Shown piece after piece: positions 1 through 9,050 of a stretch of DNA of 64,000 bases. The position numbers and the translations under genes are program-made. The stretch comes from Streptomyces sp. NBC_00513 (lineage in GTDB: Bacteria > Actinomycetota > Actinomycetes > Streptomycetales > Streptomycetaceae), in NCBI RefSeq assembly GCF_041431415.1, contig NZ_CP107845.1, positions 1,550,001 to 1,614,000 of the forward strand, written 5' to 3'. How positions within the stretch are numbered: position 1 is the stretch's first letter; the number at the start of each line of letters is the position of its first letter. The notes beneath the pieces are model-generated. The model ran no database searches. It saw only the letters and a list, made by a program, of their open reading frames with translations, and was not told where the DNA came from.

Positions 1-32
1 ATCGCCGGGGATTGTCCTGCTACATCTGCGGG

Positions 33-479
33 ATGACCGACTATTCCCCCGACGCCACCGACTGGCGCATCCTGGCGGCCCTGCAAGAGAACGGACGGGC
101 CGGTTTCGCCGAGCTCGCGCGGGCGGTGTCCATGTCCGCGAGCGCCGTCACCGAGCGGGTGCGTCGGCTGGAGGAGGCGGGCGTGATCACCGGGTACACG
201 GCCGTGGTGGATCCCGAGAAACTGGGCAAACCCGTGCTCGCCCTGGTTCGGCTGCGCTATCCGCACGGCAACTACAAGCCGTTCAACGATCTTCTGGAGG
301 CCACACCGGACATCCTGGAGGCCCACCACGTCACGGGCGACGACTGTTTCGTGCTCAAGGTGGCCGCGCGCTCCATGCGGCACCTGGAGGAGATCACCGG
401 CCGGATATCGGGGCTCGGGTCCGTCACCACGAGCATCGTGTACTCGTCCCCGCTGTCACGGCGGCCCCTCAGCCCCTGA
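33..479 (+). CDS. Lrp/AsnC family transcriptional regulator
   Basis: Probable DNA-binding regulator of amino-acid-related genes. The N-terminus (about residues 3-55) is a winged HTH typical of AsnC (DWRILAALQENGRAGFAELA, then SASAVTERVRRLEEAG). The rest is an Lrp ligand-binding/oligomerisation domain with the GDDCFVLKVAARSM strand pattern. At about 148 aa it has normal family length. I start at the ATG at 33; an in-frame upstream ATG at 12 would add seven residues rich in Cys that do not look like the family. The 3' end overlaps the convergent sbcC gene by 11 bp. The effector amino acid cannot be read from sequence. Confidence 0.85.
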   Translation: MTDYSPDATDWRILAALQENGRAGFAELARAVSMSASAVTERVRRLEEAGVITGYTAVVDPEKLGKPVLALVRLRYPHGNYKPFNDLLEATPDILEAHHVTGDDCFVLKVAARSMRHLEEITGRISGLGSVTTSIVYSSPLSRRPLSP

Positions 480-3400
480 GACCGCCGGTACGGTGGCGCA
501 CGATCGAGCCGCCGCGCTGCTTGACGATCTCCAGCTGGGCCTGGACCCGGGTCCGCAGATCGGCGACGTGGCTCACGATCCCGACGCTGCGGTCCCGCTC
601 GCGCAGCGAGTCCAGCACGTCGAGGACCTCGTCCAGGGCCTGGTCGTCGAGGCTGCCGAACCCCTCGTCGATGAACAGGGTGTCGAGGCGCATCCCGCCG
701 GTCTCGTCGGTGACCACGTCGGCCAGCCCGAGGGCGAGCGCGAGCGAGGCGAAGAAGGTCTCGCCTCCGGACAGGGTGGCGGTGTCCCGCTCGATGCCGG
801 TCCAGGCGTCCACCACGTGGAGCCCCAGGCCGGAGCGGCCCCGGCCGCTCGCCCTCGCGTCGGAGTGGACGAGCGTGTAACGGCCGCCGGACATGCGCAG
901 CAGCCGCACCGTCGCGGCCGCGGCGACCTGCTCCAGTCGGGCGGCCAGGACGTACGACTCCAGCCGCATCTTGCGCTCGTTGTCGGCGGAGGTGCCCGCG
1001 GTGAGTCCGGCGAGCCGGGCCACCCGGTCGTAGGCCTCGCGCAGCGGGCCCAGGGCCCGCAGTTCCTGCTCGGCCTGCCGGGAGAGCCGGTCCAGTTCGG
1101 CGCAGCGCACCCGGGCGGCGTCGACGGCGGAGCCGGCCGTGCGCAGCCTCGCGGCGGCCGCGTCCGCGTGTGCCTCGGCGGTGTGCGGGTCGGCGGGCGG
1201 CAGGGTCGCCGCGGCGGCGGTCTCGCTCTCGCCGCGGCGGTCGGCGAGCATGGCCTCCTCGGCCTGCCAGGAGTCCAGCCGGTGCTGGAGCGCGGTGCGT
1301 TCGTACTCGGGGAGCACGGCGTCGGCCGCCGCGTCGGTGGTGTCGAAGCCGGCCTTGAAGGCGGCGTCGGCGAGCTGGTCGTCGGCCTCCTTAAGGCGGG
1401 CGGCGGTCGTCTCGGCGCGGCGCAGGGACGCGGCGGCGCCGGTGACCATCCGGATCCGGTCCTCCAGGATCCGGGCGCGGGCCGCGACGCTGGGCGCGTC
1501 GCCCCGTACGAGGACCAGTTCGGCTTCCAGGGAGGCCTGTTCCCGTTCGAGGGCCTCGCGGCGGGAGGCCCGCGCGGCGGCCCGGCGCTCGGCGTCGAGC
1601 CGGTCGGCGCTGCGCGCGGCGTGCTCCTGCTCGGCGCGTGCGAGGCGCTCGCGGGCGGCGTGCAGTCCGGCGGCGTCGGCGTGGGCGGCCGCGTGACGGG
1701 AGCTCAGGTCGGCGCTCCGCGCGAGCAGTTCGGCGGTGGTGGCGTCCCCGGCCGCGGCGGCGGCCTCGGACTCGGCCTCCCGCACGGCGGCCAGTCTCCG
1801 CTCGACGGTGGCCCTGCGTTCCTCGGCCTGCTCGAAGCGGGCGTGGGCGGCGTCCTCGGCGGCCCGGTCGACGTGCCCGGGCGCGGGGCGGGCCGGCTCG
1901 GGGTGCTCCGCCGATCCGCACACCGTGCAGGGCTCCCCCGCCACCAGCGCCGCGGCGAGTTCGGCGGCGATCCCGCGCAGTCGGGTCTCCTTCAGCTCCA
2001 GCCAACGTTCCCGGGCGGCGGTGGACTCCTCGCGTACGGCCAGCAGGTCGCCCGAGGCGGCTTCGGCGTCGGCGGCGAGGGCGTCACGTCGCCGGGCGGC
2101 GCTGAGGTGCATCCGGGCGGGCTCCAGGCGGCCCGCGAGCTGTTCGGCGAGGGTGGCGGCCTGTTGGGCGGCGTCGGCGCGGGCGACCAGCGCGGTCCGG
2201 GTGGCGTCCCAGCGGGCGAGCCACTCGGCGGATTCCTGGTGTTGCTCGTCGGCGTCCCGGGACTCCCGGTCGAGGGTGGCGCGTTCGCGACCGATCTCGG
2301 CGCTGCGCTGCTCGGCGCGTTGGGCGGCGCCGACCGCGCCGAGTTCCTCGCGCAACCGCTGCTCGACGGTGGCGAGTTGTTCCGTGCCGGCCTCGGCGAG
2401 GGCCGGGGGGAGTTCGGCGCGGGCGAGGGATTCCGCGTGGGCGGCGGTCAGGTGGGCGCCGGCCGCGGCTCCGCGCAGTTCCAGGGCGGGGGCGACGAGG
2501 GCACCCCGACGGGCCCGGTCCAGGAGGGCCCGGACCCGCTCCCGTTCGGGTGCGGCCTCGGCGAACAGGGCGGCCCGGCGGGTGGTCTCGGCGTGCCGGC
2601 GCTGGAGCCGGTCGAGTTCCCGGGCGTCCTCGGCGGCCCGCCGGGCGGCGGCGTACCGGCTTTCGACGGCGGCCAGCGCGTACTCGGCCACGGTCAGCCG
2701 TTCCCGGGCGGCGCACCGTGCGACGGCCGCCCAGGCCCGGATCGCCTCGGCGAGCCCGGGGTCGCCGGGCTGGTGGCGGGGCAGCGGCCAGGAGCGCAGG
2801 TCGGCGCAGTCCCCGGCGGCCTGGGCGAGACGTTGGGCGGTGTGGAGGACCTTCTCGTCACCGGCGCGCACCTTGGCCTCGGCGGCCCGGCGGCGTTCCG
2901 CGAGCAGCGTCTCGACGGCGGCGAAGCGGCGGGTGTCGAAGAGCCGCCCGAGCAGTCGGCCGCGGGCCTCGGCGCCGGCCCGCAGGAACTGGGCGAACTC
3001 CCCCTGCGGCAACAGCACCACCTGACAGAACTGGTCGCGGCTCATGCCGAGGAGTTGTTCGACCTCCTCGCCGATCTCCTGGTGGGAGCGGCTCAGCGCG
3101 GTCCAGTTCTCGCCGTCGTACTCGCGCAGCCAACTCTGCGCCTTGTCCTTGGTCGTGCCCGTGCCGCGTTTCTTCGGCCGGTCCTGTTCGGGCCGCCGGG
3201 TGATCTCCAGACGGCGTCCGCCCGCGGTGAGTTCGAGGGTGACCTCAGTGGGGGTCTCGGGGGCCGCGTGGTCGCTGCGCAGGCTGTTCCCCGGGTTCTG
3301 GCGGACGCCGGGCACGGAGGCGTAGAGGGCGTAGCAGACCGCGTCGAGGACGGAGGTCTTGCCCGCTCCGGTGGGGCCGTGCAGGAGGAAGACGCCGGCG

Positions 3401-3480
3401 CCGGAGAGGGCGTCGAAGTCGATCTCCTGGGGTTCCGCGAAGGGGCCGAAGGCGGTGACCTTGAGCCGGTGCAGCCTCAT
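469..3480 (-). CDS. sbcC: SbcC nuclease subunit (SMC-like ATPase)
   Basis: ATPase half of the SbcCD (Rad50-Mre11-like) complex that processes DNA hairpins and ends. The 1003-residue product starts MRLHRLKVTAFGPFAEPQEI and has the Walker A motif GPTGAGKTS near residue 34. Long Ala/Arg/Glu-rich coiled coils flank a zinc hook (CTVC at about residues 518-521). The ABC signature LSGGETFFASLALALGLADV and Walker B LDTLFIDEGFGSLD lie near the C-terminus. The start codon overlaps the sbcD stop as ATGA, so the two are translationally coupled. An in-frame opening continues upstream, but the conserved N-terminus fixes this start. Confidence 0.95.
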   Translation of the reverse strand: MRLHRLKVTAFGPFAEPQEIDFDALSGAGVFLLHGPTGAGKTSVLDAVCYALYASVPGVRQNPGNSLRSDHAAPETPTEVTLELTAGGRRLEITRRPEQDRPKKRGTGTTKDKAQSWLREYDGENWTALSRSHQEIGEEVEQLLGMSRDQFCQVVLLPQGEFAQFLRAGAEARGRLLGRLFDTRRFAAVETLLAERRRAAEAKVRAGDEKVLHTAQRLAQAAGDCADLRSWPLPRHQPGDPGLAEAIRAWAAVARCAARERLTVAEYALAAVESRYAAARRAAEDARELDRLQRRHAETTRRAALFAEAAPERERVRALLDRARRGALVAPALELRGAAAGAHLTAAHAESLARAELPPALAEAGTEQLATVEQRLREELGAVGAAQRAEQRSAEIGRERATLDRESRDADEQHQESAEWLARWDATRTALVARADAAQQAATLAEQLAGRLEPARMHLSAARRRDALAADAEAASGDLLAVREESTAARERWLELKETRLRGIAAELAAALVAGEPCTVCGSAEHPEPARPAPGHVDRAAEDAAHARFEQAEERRATVERRLAAVREAESEAAAAAGDATTAELLARSADLSSRHAAAHADAAGLHAARERLARAEQEHAARSADRLDAERRAAARASRREALEREQASLEAELVLVRGDAPSVAARARILEDRIRMVTGAAASLRRAETTAARLKEADDQLADAAFKAGFDTTDAAADAVLPEYERTALQHRLDSWQAEEAMLADRRGESETAAAATLPPADPHTAEAHADAAAARLRTAGSAVDAARVRCAELDRLSRQAEQELRALGPLREAYDRVARLAGLTAGTSADNERKMRLESYVLAARLEQVAAAATVRLLRMSGGRYTLVHSDARASGRGRSGLGLHVVDAWTGIERDTATLSGGETFFASLALALGLADVVTDETGGMRLDTLFIDEGFGSLDDQALDEVLDVLDSLRERDRSVGIVSHVADLRTRVQAQLEIVKQRGGSIVRHRTGGLRG

Positions 3481-4646
3481 CGGGCGGTCTCCTCGTGCCG
3501 GGCCTGGGCCCGTACGTCGTCGAAGGCGCCTTGGAGCACGACCCGTTCGGCCTCGTCGGCGGATCCGCCGCCGCGCACGTGGGCGACGAAGTCCTCGGCG
3601 ATCTCCTGATCGCTGCGGCCCTTGAGCCGTTGGGCGTAGGAGATCCCGCCGTCCTCCTCGCGGCCCTCGGGGTCGAAGGCGAGGCTGAGGGTGTGCGGGA
3701 AGCGGGCGGCGAGGCGCGCCATGGGGTCCTCGGGCCGGGCGGGGTCGGTGAGGGTGGCCTCGATCCAGGAGTTCTCGTGCCGGGTGAGCGCGGAGTCCGC
3801 GAGCAGGTCGTCCAGTCGGCCGCGGATCCGGGCGAGGGGGCGCGGGACGGGGTTCTCGATCCGTTCCGCGCTCGTCAGTTCGCCGCCCGCACCGAGGTCG
3901 ATCAGCCACATGGTCTTGCGGTGGTCGGCCTCGGAGAAGGAGTAGGCCAGCGGGGAACCCGAGTAGCGGACCCGTTCGTTGATGGTCTGGCAGCCGTGGA
4001 GGTGGCCGAGTGCGGCGTAGTCCACCCCGGCGAAGACGTCGGCGGGCACGGCCTCGACCCCTCCGACGGTGATGTCGCGCTCGCTGTCGCTGGCCGTCCC
4101 CCCGGTGACGAAGGCGTGGGAGAGGACGATCGAGCGGGTGCCGGGTGCCCGGGCGGCCAGGTCGGCCCGGATCCGACGCATCGCCGCGCCCAGCACCGCC
4201 TCGTGACCGACCCGGTCCGCTCCCAGGGTGTCCTTCACCAGCGCCGGTTCGAGATAGGGCAGTCCGTACAGCGCCACGTCGCCGTGTGCGTCCGACAGCA
4301 CCACGGGGTCGGCGCAGCCCGCCGGGTCGGTCCGCAGGAAGATCCCGGCCCGGTCGATCAGCCCGGCGCCGACTCCGAGGCGGCGGGCGGAGTCGTGGTT
4401 CCCGGAGATCATCACGGTCGGTACGCCGAGTGCGGCGAGCCGGTGCAGGGCCCGGTCGTACAGCTCGACGGCGGGCAGCGGGGGCACGGCCCGGTCGTAG
4501 ATGTCGCCGGCGACGAGGACGGCGTCGACCTCGTGCTCCTCGACGGTCGCGACGAGGTGGTCGATGAAGGTGGCCTGGGCTCCGAGCATGTTCACGCGGT
4601 GGAAGGAGCGTCCGAGGTGCCAGTCGGAGGTGTGCAGGAACTTCAC
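3477..4646 (-). CDS. sbcD: SbcD nuclease subunit (exonuclease)
   Basis: Mre11-type metallophosphoesterase partner of SbcC. It starts MKFLHTSDWHLGRSFH (GTG), with metal-binding motifs DWHLG, GDIYDR, SGNHDS and GHLHGCQ in order. The length of 389 aa fits the actinobacterial SbcD family. It is the promoter-proximal gene of the sbcDC pair and overlaps sbcC by 4 bp. The complex acts on palindrome-derived DNA structures during replication and repair. Confidence 0.95.
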   Translation of the reverse strand: MKFLHTSDWHLGRSFHRVNMLGAQATFIDHLVATVEEHEVDAVLVAGDIYDRAVPPLPAVELYDRALHRLAALGVPTVMISGNHDSARRLGVGAGLIDRAGIFLRTDPAGCADPVVLSDAHGDVALYGLPYLEPALVKDTLGADRVGHEAVLGAAMRRIRADLAARAPGTRSIVLSHAFVTGGTASDSERDITVGGVEAVPADVFAGVDYAALGHLHGCQTINERVRYSGSPLAYSFSEADHRKTMWLIDLGAGGELTSAERIENPVPRPLARIRGRLDDLLADSALTRHENSWIEATLTDPARPEDPMARLAARFPHTLSLAFDPEGREEDGGISYAQRLKGRSDQEIAEDFVAHVRGGGSADEAERVVLQGAFDDVRAQARHEETAR

Positions 4647-4764
4647 TCGCCGGCCCCGCCGCGCATGCCGTCTCCCCCTGGTCGTCCTCTGGCCCTGTGC
4701 CCCCTCTACGCTAACCGGTCACCGGGCCCGCGAAGGACGTGTTCGGGGCGCCCGCGTCCCGCAG

Positions 4765-5391
4765 TCAGGGGGCGTACGTCTCCCCGCCCAGGGTGAGGGT
4801 GGCGCTGCCCGCGGTGCTGTCGGCGAGCCAGGCCTCGAACGCGGGCAGGTCGGCCTCGGGGATCGCGACCTCGATCTCCACCGCGGTTCCGTAGCGCAGG
4901 TCGACCACGGTGCGCCCGGTGGAGCGGAGGTCGTTCTGGGTCTTGCCGGCGCGCTGGTGGTCGACGGTGACGGTGGCCAGGCGGTAGCGCCTGCGGGTCA
5001 CGGTGCCGAGGGCGTCGAGCGCCTCGCCGACGACTCCGCCGTAGGCGCGGATGAGGCCGCCGGCGCCGAGTTTCACGCCGCCGTAGTAGCGGGTGACGAC
5101 GGCGACCGCGTAGCGGATGTCGCGTCGGGTGAGCATCTGGAGCATGGGGACTCCGGCGGTGCCGCCGGGTTCCCCGTCGTCGCTCGCCTTCTGGACGGAG
5201 GCGTCGGCGCCGATCACGTAGGCGTGGCAGTTGTGCGAGGCGGTGGGGTGCTCCTTGCGGATGCGCGCGATGAACGCCTGCGCCTCCTGCTCGGTCGCGG
5301 CCGGGGCGAGCGAGCACAGGAACCGCGAGCGGTTGATCTCGGACTCGTGCACGCCCTCGCGGGCCACCGTCACGTACTGGTCTGCCGTCAC
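4765..5391 (-). CDS. YigZ/IMPACT family protein
   Basis: A 208-residue protein of the YigZ (UPF0029/IMPACT) family. The N-terminal domain shows the family signature EHPTASHNCHAYVIG followed by DDGEPGGTAGVPMLQML and VVTRYYGGVKLGAGGLIRAY. The C-terminal half is the smaller ferredoxin-like domain of the bacterial members. In eukaryotes the family modulates translation through GCN1/GCN2; the bacterial role is uncertain, so no reaction is assigned. The GTG start is in the divergent spacer with the CoA-binding gene. Confidence 0.9.
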   Translation of the reverse strand: MTADQYVTVAREGVHESEINRSRFLCSLAPAATEQEAQAFIARIRKEHPTASHNCHAYVIGADASVQKASDDGEPGGTAGVPMLQMLTRRDIRYAVAVVTRYYGGVKLGAGGLIRAYGGVVGEALDALGTVTRRRYRLATVTVDHQRAGKTQNDLRSTGRTVVDLRYGTAVEIEVAIPEADLPAFEAWLADSTAGSATLTLGGETYAP

Positions 5392-5535
5392 CGTCCCACC
5401 CTAAGCCGTGGCCAAGGGTCTCTCCGGCCGCCCGCCGGGCCCGGGAATCGGACACGCGTCCCGACGGTTGATCGACGTGCGGGCCGGCATCGGGCCGGGC
5501 CGCGCGCAGCACCGGAGCAGCAGGAGGCGGCACAC

Positions 5536-5940
5536 GTGTACGGCGACCCCGCGACCATCCGCAAGATCCTCACCGAACTCGGTGACACCTGGGCCGTGGT
5601 GGGCCTGTCCAACAACGAGGACCGGGCGGCTTACGGGGTGGCCCGCGTGCTCCAGCGGTACGGCAAGCGCGTGATCCCCGTACACCCCAAGGCGGAGACG
5701 GTGCACGGAGAGCGGGGTTACGCCTCGCTCCGCGAGATCCCGTTCAAGGTCGACGTGGTCGACGTCTTCGTGAACAGCGCCCTCGCCGGCGCCGTGGCCG
5801 ACGAGGCCGTGGCGGTCGGGGCGGAGGCCGTCTGGTTCCAACTGGACGTGATCGACGAGGAGGCCTGCGCCCGTACCCGCGAGGCCGGTCTGGACATGGT
5901 CATGAACCGCTGCCCGGCGATCGAGATCCCGGCGCTCTGA
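5536..5940 (+). CDS. CoA-binding domain protein (YccU type)
   Basis: A 134-residue stand-alone CoA-binding Rossmann domain. It shows WAVVGLSNNEDRAAYGVARV (nucleotide loop), VIPVHPKAETVHGERGYASL, DVVDVFVNS and GAEAVWFQLDVIDEEA, the usual order in the YccU family. I chose the GTG at 5536 because AGGAGG lies 8 bp upstream and the family N-terminus begins there. Bacterial members are small cytosolic proteins without an established reaction. Confidence 0.88.
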   Translation: MYGDPATIRKILTELGDTWAVVGLSNNEDRAAYGVARVLQRYGKRVIPVHPKAETVHGERGYASLREIPFKVDVVDVFVNSALAGAVADEAVAVGAEAVWFQLDVIDEEACARTREAGLDMVMNRCPAIEIPAL

Positions 5941-5983
5941 CCGCCCGACCGGCCGGCCGGCCGCGTTCACCGCACGTGAGCCC

Positions 5984-6562
5984 TCACGGCCCGGTCACCG
6001 GCGGGATCGAGACCGCCATGGTCATCTCCATGGGCTCGGTCCCGTCGTTGCGGTAGGTGTGCGGGACGTTCCCCTCGAAGGAGACGGCCCCTCCCGCGGG
6101 CACCGTGTACGCCTCCCCGTCGACGAGGAGGGTGAGGGTGCCCGCCGTGACGTGGAGCATCTCCAGGGTCCCCGACGGGTGGGCGTCGGAGTCGGTGCCC
6201 TCGCCGGGTTCCAGGAGGTAGGTCCAGACCTCCAGCGGCCCGCGCCGGTCGTCGCCGAGCAGCATGGTGGCGCCGCTGCCGCCCTCGGTGGACCACATCC
6301 GCACCCCCTGCCCCGGCAGTACCACCTGCACCTGCGGACTGCGGTCGCGGTCGAGCAGGGTCGTGATGCTGACGCCGAGCGCGTCGGCCAGTTTGACCGT
6401 GGTGCCGACGCTGGGGTTCGTCCGGGCCTGCTCGATCTGGATGATCATCCCGCGGCTGACCCCGGACCGGGCCGCCAGCGCCTCCAGGGTGAAGCCCCGC
6501 TCACCGCGCCATCGCCTGAGGTTCCGCGCGAGGGCCTGGGTGAGCTCCTCTAGGTCCGACAA
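5984..6562 (-). CDS. XRE-cupin transcriptional regulator
   Basis: Two-domain regulator: an N-terminal Cro/C1-type HTH (GFTLEALAARSGVSRGMIIQ) and a C-terminal cupin (HPSGTLEMLHVTAGTLTLLV, then VPAGGAVSFEGNVPHTYRN). Such proteins usually sense a small molecule in the cupin and control an adjacent gene. I place the start at TTG 6562, giving SDLEELTQALARNLRRW, because GGGGG sits about 7 bp upstream; a TTG at 6589 would add nine residues. The divergent neighbour is an EamA exporter, the probable target. Confidence 0.85.
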   Translation of the reverse strand: MSDLEELTQALARNLRRWRGERGFTLEALAARSGVSRGMIIQIEQARTNPSVGTTVKLADALGVSITTLLDRDRSPQVQVVLPGQGVRMWSTEGGSGATMLLGDDRRGPLEVWTYLLEPGEGTDSDAHPSGTLEMLHVTAGTLTLLVDGEAYTVPAGGAVSFEGNVPHTYRNDGTEPMEMTMAVSIPPVTGP

Positions 6563-6604
6563 CGTATCGCCCCCACACTCGTGGTCCAATATTCTGACTG
6601 ACAG

Positions 6605-6622
6605 AGTCCAATGGAATGGACT
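6605..6622. promoter_or_regulatory. candidate XRE-cupin operator
   Basis: AGTCCA-6 nt-TGGACT is a perfect inverted repeat between the divergent XRE-cupin and EamA genes. A third half-site GTCCAAT lies at 6584-6590. Its place next to an HTH gene suggests an operator; no binding evidence exists. Confidence 0.5.
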
Positions 6623-6672
6623 ATGGTGCGCTGTACTTCACCGTTCAATGCACTGTACTGCGAGGTCCTGCC

Positions 6673-7539
6673 ATGACCACCCTGTTCGCCCTGGCCACAG
6701 CCGTGCTGTGGGGCCTCGCCGACTTCGGCGGCGGGCTGCTGACCCGCCGCCTGCCGGCGCTCACGGTGGTCGTGGTCTCGCAGCTCGTCGCCGTCGTCGT
6801 GCTGGGCGCGGTGGTCCTCGGCACCGGCGCCTGGCACGAGGCCGGGCCCCAGCTGTGGTTCGCCGTCGGCGCCGGACTGGTCGGCCCCCTGGCGATGCTC
6901 GCCTTCTACGAGGCGCTGGCGCTCGGACCGATGGGCGTGGTGTCCCCGCTGGGTTCGCTCGGCGTGATCGTGCCGGTCGGGGCCGGGCTGGCGCTGGGCG
7001 AGCGGCCCGGGCTCGGCCAGTTCGCCGGGATCGCCGTGGCCGTCGGGGGCATCGTCCTCGCCGGCGGCCCCGAGCTGCGGGGAGCACCCGTACAGCGCCG
7101 GGCCGTCGTGCTCACCCTGGTGGCGGCCTTCGGGTTCGGCGCGGTGATGGCCCTGATCTCGCACGCCTCCACCACCCTCACCGGCCTGTTCCTGGCCCTC
7201 TTCGTCCAGCGGGTGACGAACGTGGCCGCCGGCGGCGCGGCCCTGTGGGTCCGGACCCGGCGCGGCGCCCCCGCCCTTCCGGCGGACGGCGGGCGCGCGA
7301 TCCTGTGGGGACTGCTGCCGGCGCTGGCCTTCGTTGGCCTCGCGGACGTAGCGGCGAACGGCACGTACTCCGTCGCCGCGCAGAGCGGCCCGGTCACCGT
7401 GGCCGCCGTGCTTTCCTCGCTCTACCCGGTGATCACCGCGCTGGCCGCGTTCGTGATGCTCAAGGAGCGGCTGCGGACCGTACAGGCGGCGGGCGCCGGA
7501 CTGGCCCTGGCGGGTACCGTCCTGCTGGCCGCCGGGTAG
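6673..7539 (+). CDS. EamA/DMT family transporter
   Basis: Drug/metabolite transporter of the inner membrane, 288 residues with about ten hydrophobic segments in two EamA repeats (ATAVLWGLADFGGGLL opening; the second repeat ends VMLKERLRTVQAAGAGLALAG). The ATG at 6673 is used because the upstream in-frame stretch runs through the probable operator region. It is divergent from the XRE-cupin regulator, which suggests substrate-inducible export. The substrate is not predictable. Confidence 0.88.
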   Translation: MTTLFALATAVLWGLADFGGGLLTRRLPALTVVVVSQLVAVVVLGAVVLGTGAWHEAGPQLWFAVGAGLVGPLAMLAFYEALALGPMGVVSPLGSLGVIVPVGAGLALGERPGLGQFAGIAVAVGGIVLAGGPELRGAPVQRRAVVLTLVAAFGFGAVMALISHASTTLTGLFLALFVQRVTNVAAGGAALWVRTRRGAPALPADGGRAILWGLLPALAFVGLADVAANGTYSVAAQSGPVTVAAVLSSLYPVITALAAFVMLKERLRTVQAAGAGLALAGTVLLAAG

Positions 7540-7545
7540 CGCCCG

Positions 7546-8310
7546 CTACGCCGGGTCGCCCGCGGTCTCGGAGGTGCGCTGCTCCGCCTCCGCCAGTTCG
7601 GCCAGTGCCCGCAACTGCCCGGGGGTGACCCCGTCCGCTATCGGCACCGGCGTGGGTGTGCGCAGCGGCGGCTGCCAGCCCGTCTCCGGCTCCCAGCGCC
7701 GCACGATCCGCGCCGGCGCCCCCGCCACCACCGCGTGGTCGGGTACCTCACCGCGTACGACGGCCCCCGCGGCCACCACCACGTTGCGGCCCAGCCGGGC
7801 GCCGGGAAGGATCACCGCGCCCGTCCCGAGCCAGCAGCCCGGGCCGATCTCCACCGGGGCGCTGCGCGGCCACTGCTTGCCCACGGGTTCGTGCGGGTCG
7901 TCGTAGCTGTGGTTGGTGGAGGTGATGTAGACGCCGGGCCCGCAGAAGGTGTCGTCGCCGATGGTGATCCGGGTGTCGGCGATGACGTGGCTGCCCCGGC
8001 CGAGGACCACGCCGTTGCCGAGGACGAGCATCGGGTCCGGGCCGAGGTCGAGGTCGGGCATCATCCCGGCGGTCAGGGTGACCTGTTCGGCGATGATGCA
8101 GTGGTCTCCGAGCCTGATCCAGGGTTCGCCGAAGATCGTGCCTTGCGGGAAGGCGAGGCGGGTGGCGGGCCCGATGGCGTCGAAGCGCAGCCTTCCGGGG
8201 GTCTCGGCGGTGACGGCGCCGGCACGCTGCATCCAGCGCCAGCCCGCGTGGACGGCGCGGTTGACCACCCGACGCCGCAGGGATGAGAACGTGTTCTGGT
8301 TCTTCGGCAC
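7546..8310 (-). CDS. hexapeptide-repeat acyltransferase
   Basis: Left-handed beta-helix protein, probably an O- or N-acetyltransferase. Imperfect [LIV]-G-x4 hexads run through the middle (IRLGDHCIIAEQVTLTAG, VVLGRGSHVIADTRITIGDD, GCWLGTGAVILPGARLG), ending with the common closing segment VVAGAPARIVRRWEPE. STNHSYDDP contains the conserved His typical of the LacA/NodL catalytic region. I use GTG 8310 (PKNQNTFSSLRRRVV); upstream GTG codons in the same frame exist, so the start is unsure. It converges with the EamA gene, 6 bp apart. Confidence 0.8.
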   Translation of the reverse strand: MPKNQNTFSSLRRRVVNRAVHAGWRWMQRAGAVTAETPGRLRFDAIGPATRLAFPQGTIFGEPWIRLGDHCIIAEQVTLTAGMMPDLDLGPDPMLVLGNGVVLGRGSHVIADTRITIGDDTFCGPGVYITSTNHSYDDPHEPVGKQWPRSAPVEIGPGCWLGTGAVILPGARLGRNVVVAAGAVVRGEVPDHAVVAGAPARIVRRWEPETGWQPPLRTPTPVPIADGVTPGQLRALAELAEAEQRTSETAGDPA

Positions 8311-8441
8311 CCGGTCACCGTAGCGTGCCGGCCGCAGGTACCGCGCCGTGATCTTCACCCCATCCCGGGGCCTCCGAGGGAGGTGGCCTACCGTGCTGTC
8401 AGCGCGGCAGACCACACACCACGGAACAGAGGGAAGAGAAC

Positions 8442-8987
8442 ATGACGCAGCAGGCGGCCCAGGCACTCGTCGCGGGTGTGGGCGGACGGCAGCCGGTCAT
8501 CGACCCCACCGCCTTCACGGCGCCCACCTCGGCGGTGATCGGCGACGTGACCCTCGCCGCGGGCGCGAGCGTCTGGTACTCGGCGGTGCTGCGCGCGGAC
8601 TGCGGCCCGATCGCGCTCGGCGCCGACAGCAACGTGCAGGACAACTGCACGATCCACGTGGACCCCGGCTTCCCGGTCTCCATCGGCGCGCGCGTCTCCA
8701 TCGGCCACAACGCGGTGGTGCACGGCTGCACCGTCGAGGACGACTGCCTCATCGGCATGGGCGCCACCGTGCTGAACGGCGCGGTGATCGGCGCCGGTTC
8801 GCTGGTGGCCGCGCAGGCACTGGTCCCGCAGGGGATGGTGGTCCCGCCGGGCTCCCTGGTCGCGGGCGTGCCGGCCAAGGTGCGGCGCGAGCTCACCGAG
8901 GAGGAGCGCGAGGGGATCAAGGTCAACGCCCTGATGTACACGGAACTGGCCAAGCAGCACCGCGCCTCGGTGACCCCCGACGCCTGA
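8442..8987 (+). CDS. gamma-carbonic-anhydrase-like protein
   Basis: A 181-residue left-handed beta-helix protein of the gamma-CA/PaaY/YrdA family. Typical blocks are PTSAVIGDVTLAAGASVWYS, RADCGPIALG, VQDNCTIHVDPGFPVSIG and SIGHNAVVHGCTVED, closing with PPGSLVAGVPAKVRREL. His residues in TIHVD and GHNAVVHG match the family's metal ligands. Many members bind zinc or iron without proven carbonic anhydrase activity, so the reaction is left open. GAGAGG lies upstream of the ATG. Confidence 0.88.
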   Translation: MTQQAAQALVAGVGGRQPVIDPTAFTAPTSAVIGDVTLAAGASVWYSAVLRADCGPIALGADSNVQDNCTIHVDPGFPVSIGARVSIGHNAVVHGCTVEDDCLIGMGATVLNGAVIGAGSLVAAQALVPQGMVVPPGSLVAGVPAKVRRELTEEEREGIKVNALMYTELAKQHRASVTPDA

Positions 8988-8994
8988 CGCGGTT

Positions 8995-9027
8995 CCGCCG
9001 GCCCACCGCCCGTCGGCGGGCCGGCGG
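8995..9027. terminator. bidirectional terminator hairpin
   Basis: CCGCCGGCCC pairs with GGGCCGGCGG across a 13-nt loop, between two convergent genes (hexapeptide protein and DedA). There is no U-tract, as usual in Streptomyces. Confidence 0.6.
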
Positions 9028-9050
9028 ACGCGGGCCGGCGGGTCGGGGCG

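Noticed and set aside
493..3609. Long plus-strand open frames across sbcC
   Set aside because: They are antisense shadows of a GC-rich gene, Gly/Val-rich and without domains; sbcC motifs lie on the minus strand.
5400..5535. A tRNA-like GTCCGATTCCCGG on the minus strand
   Set aside because: No acceptor or anticodon stem can be drawn; it is spacer DNA.
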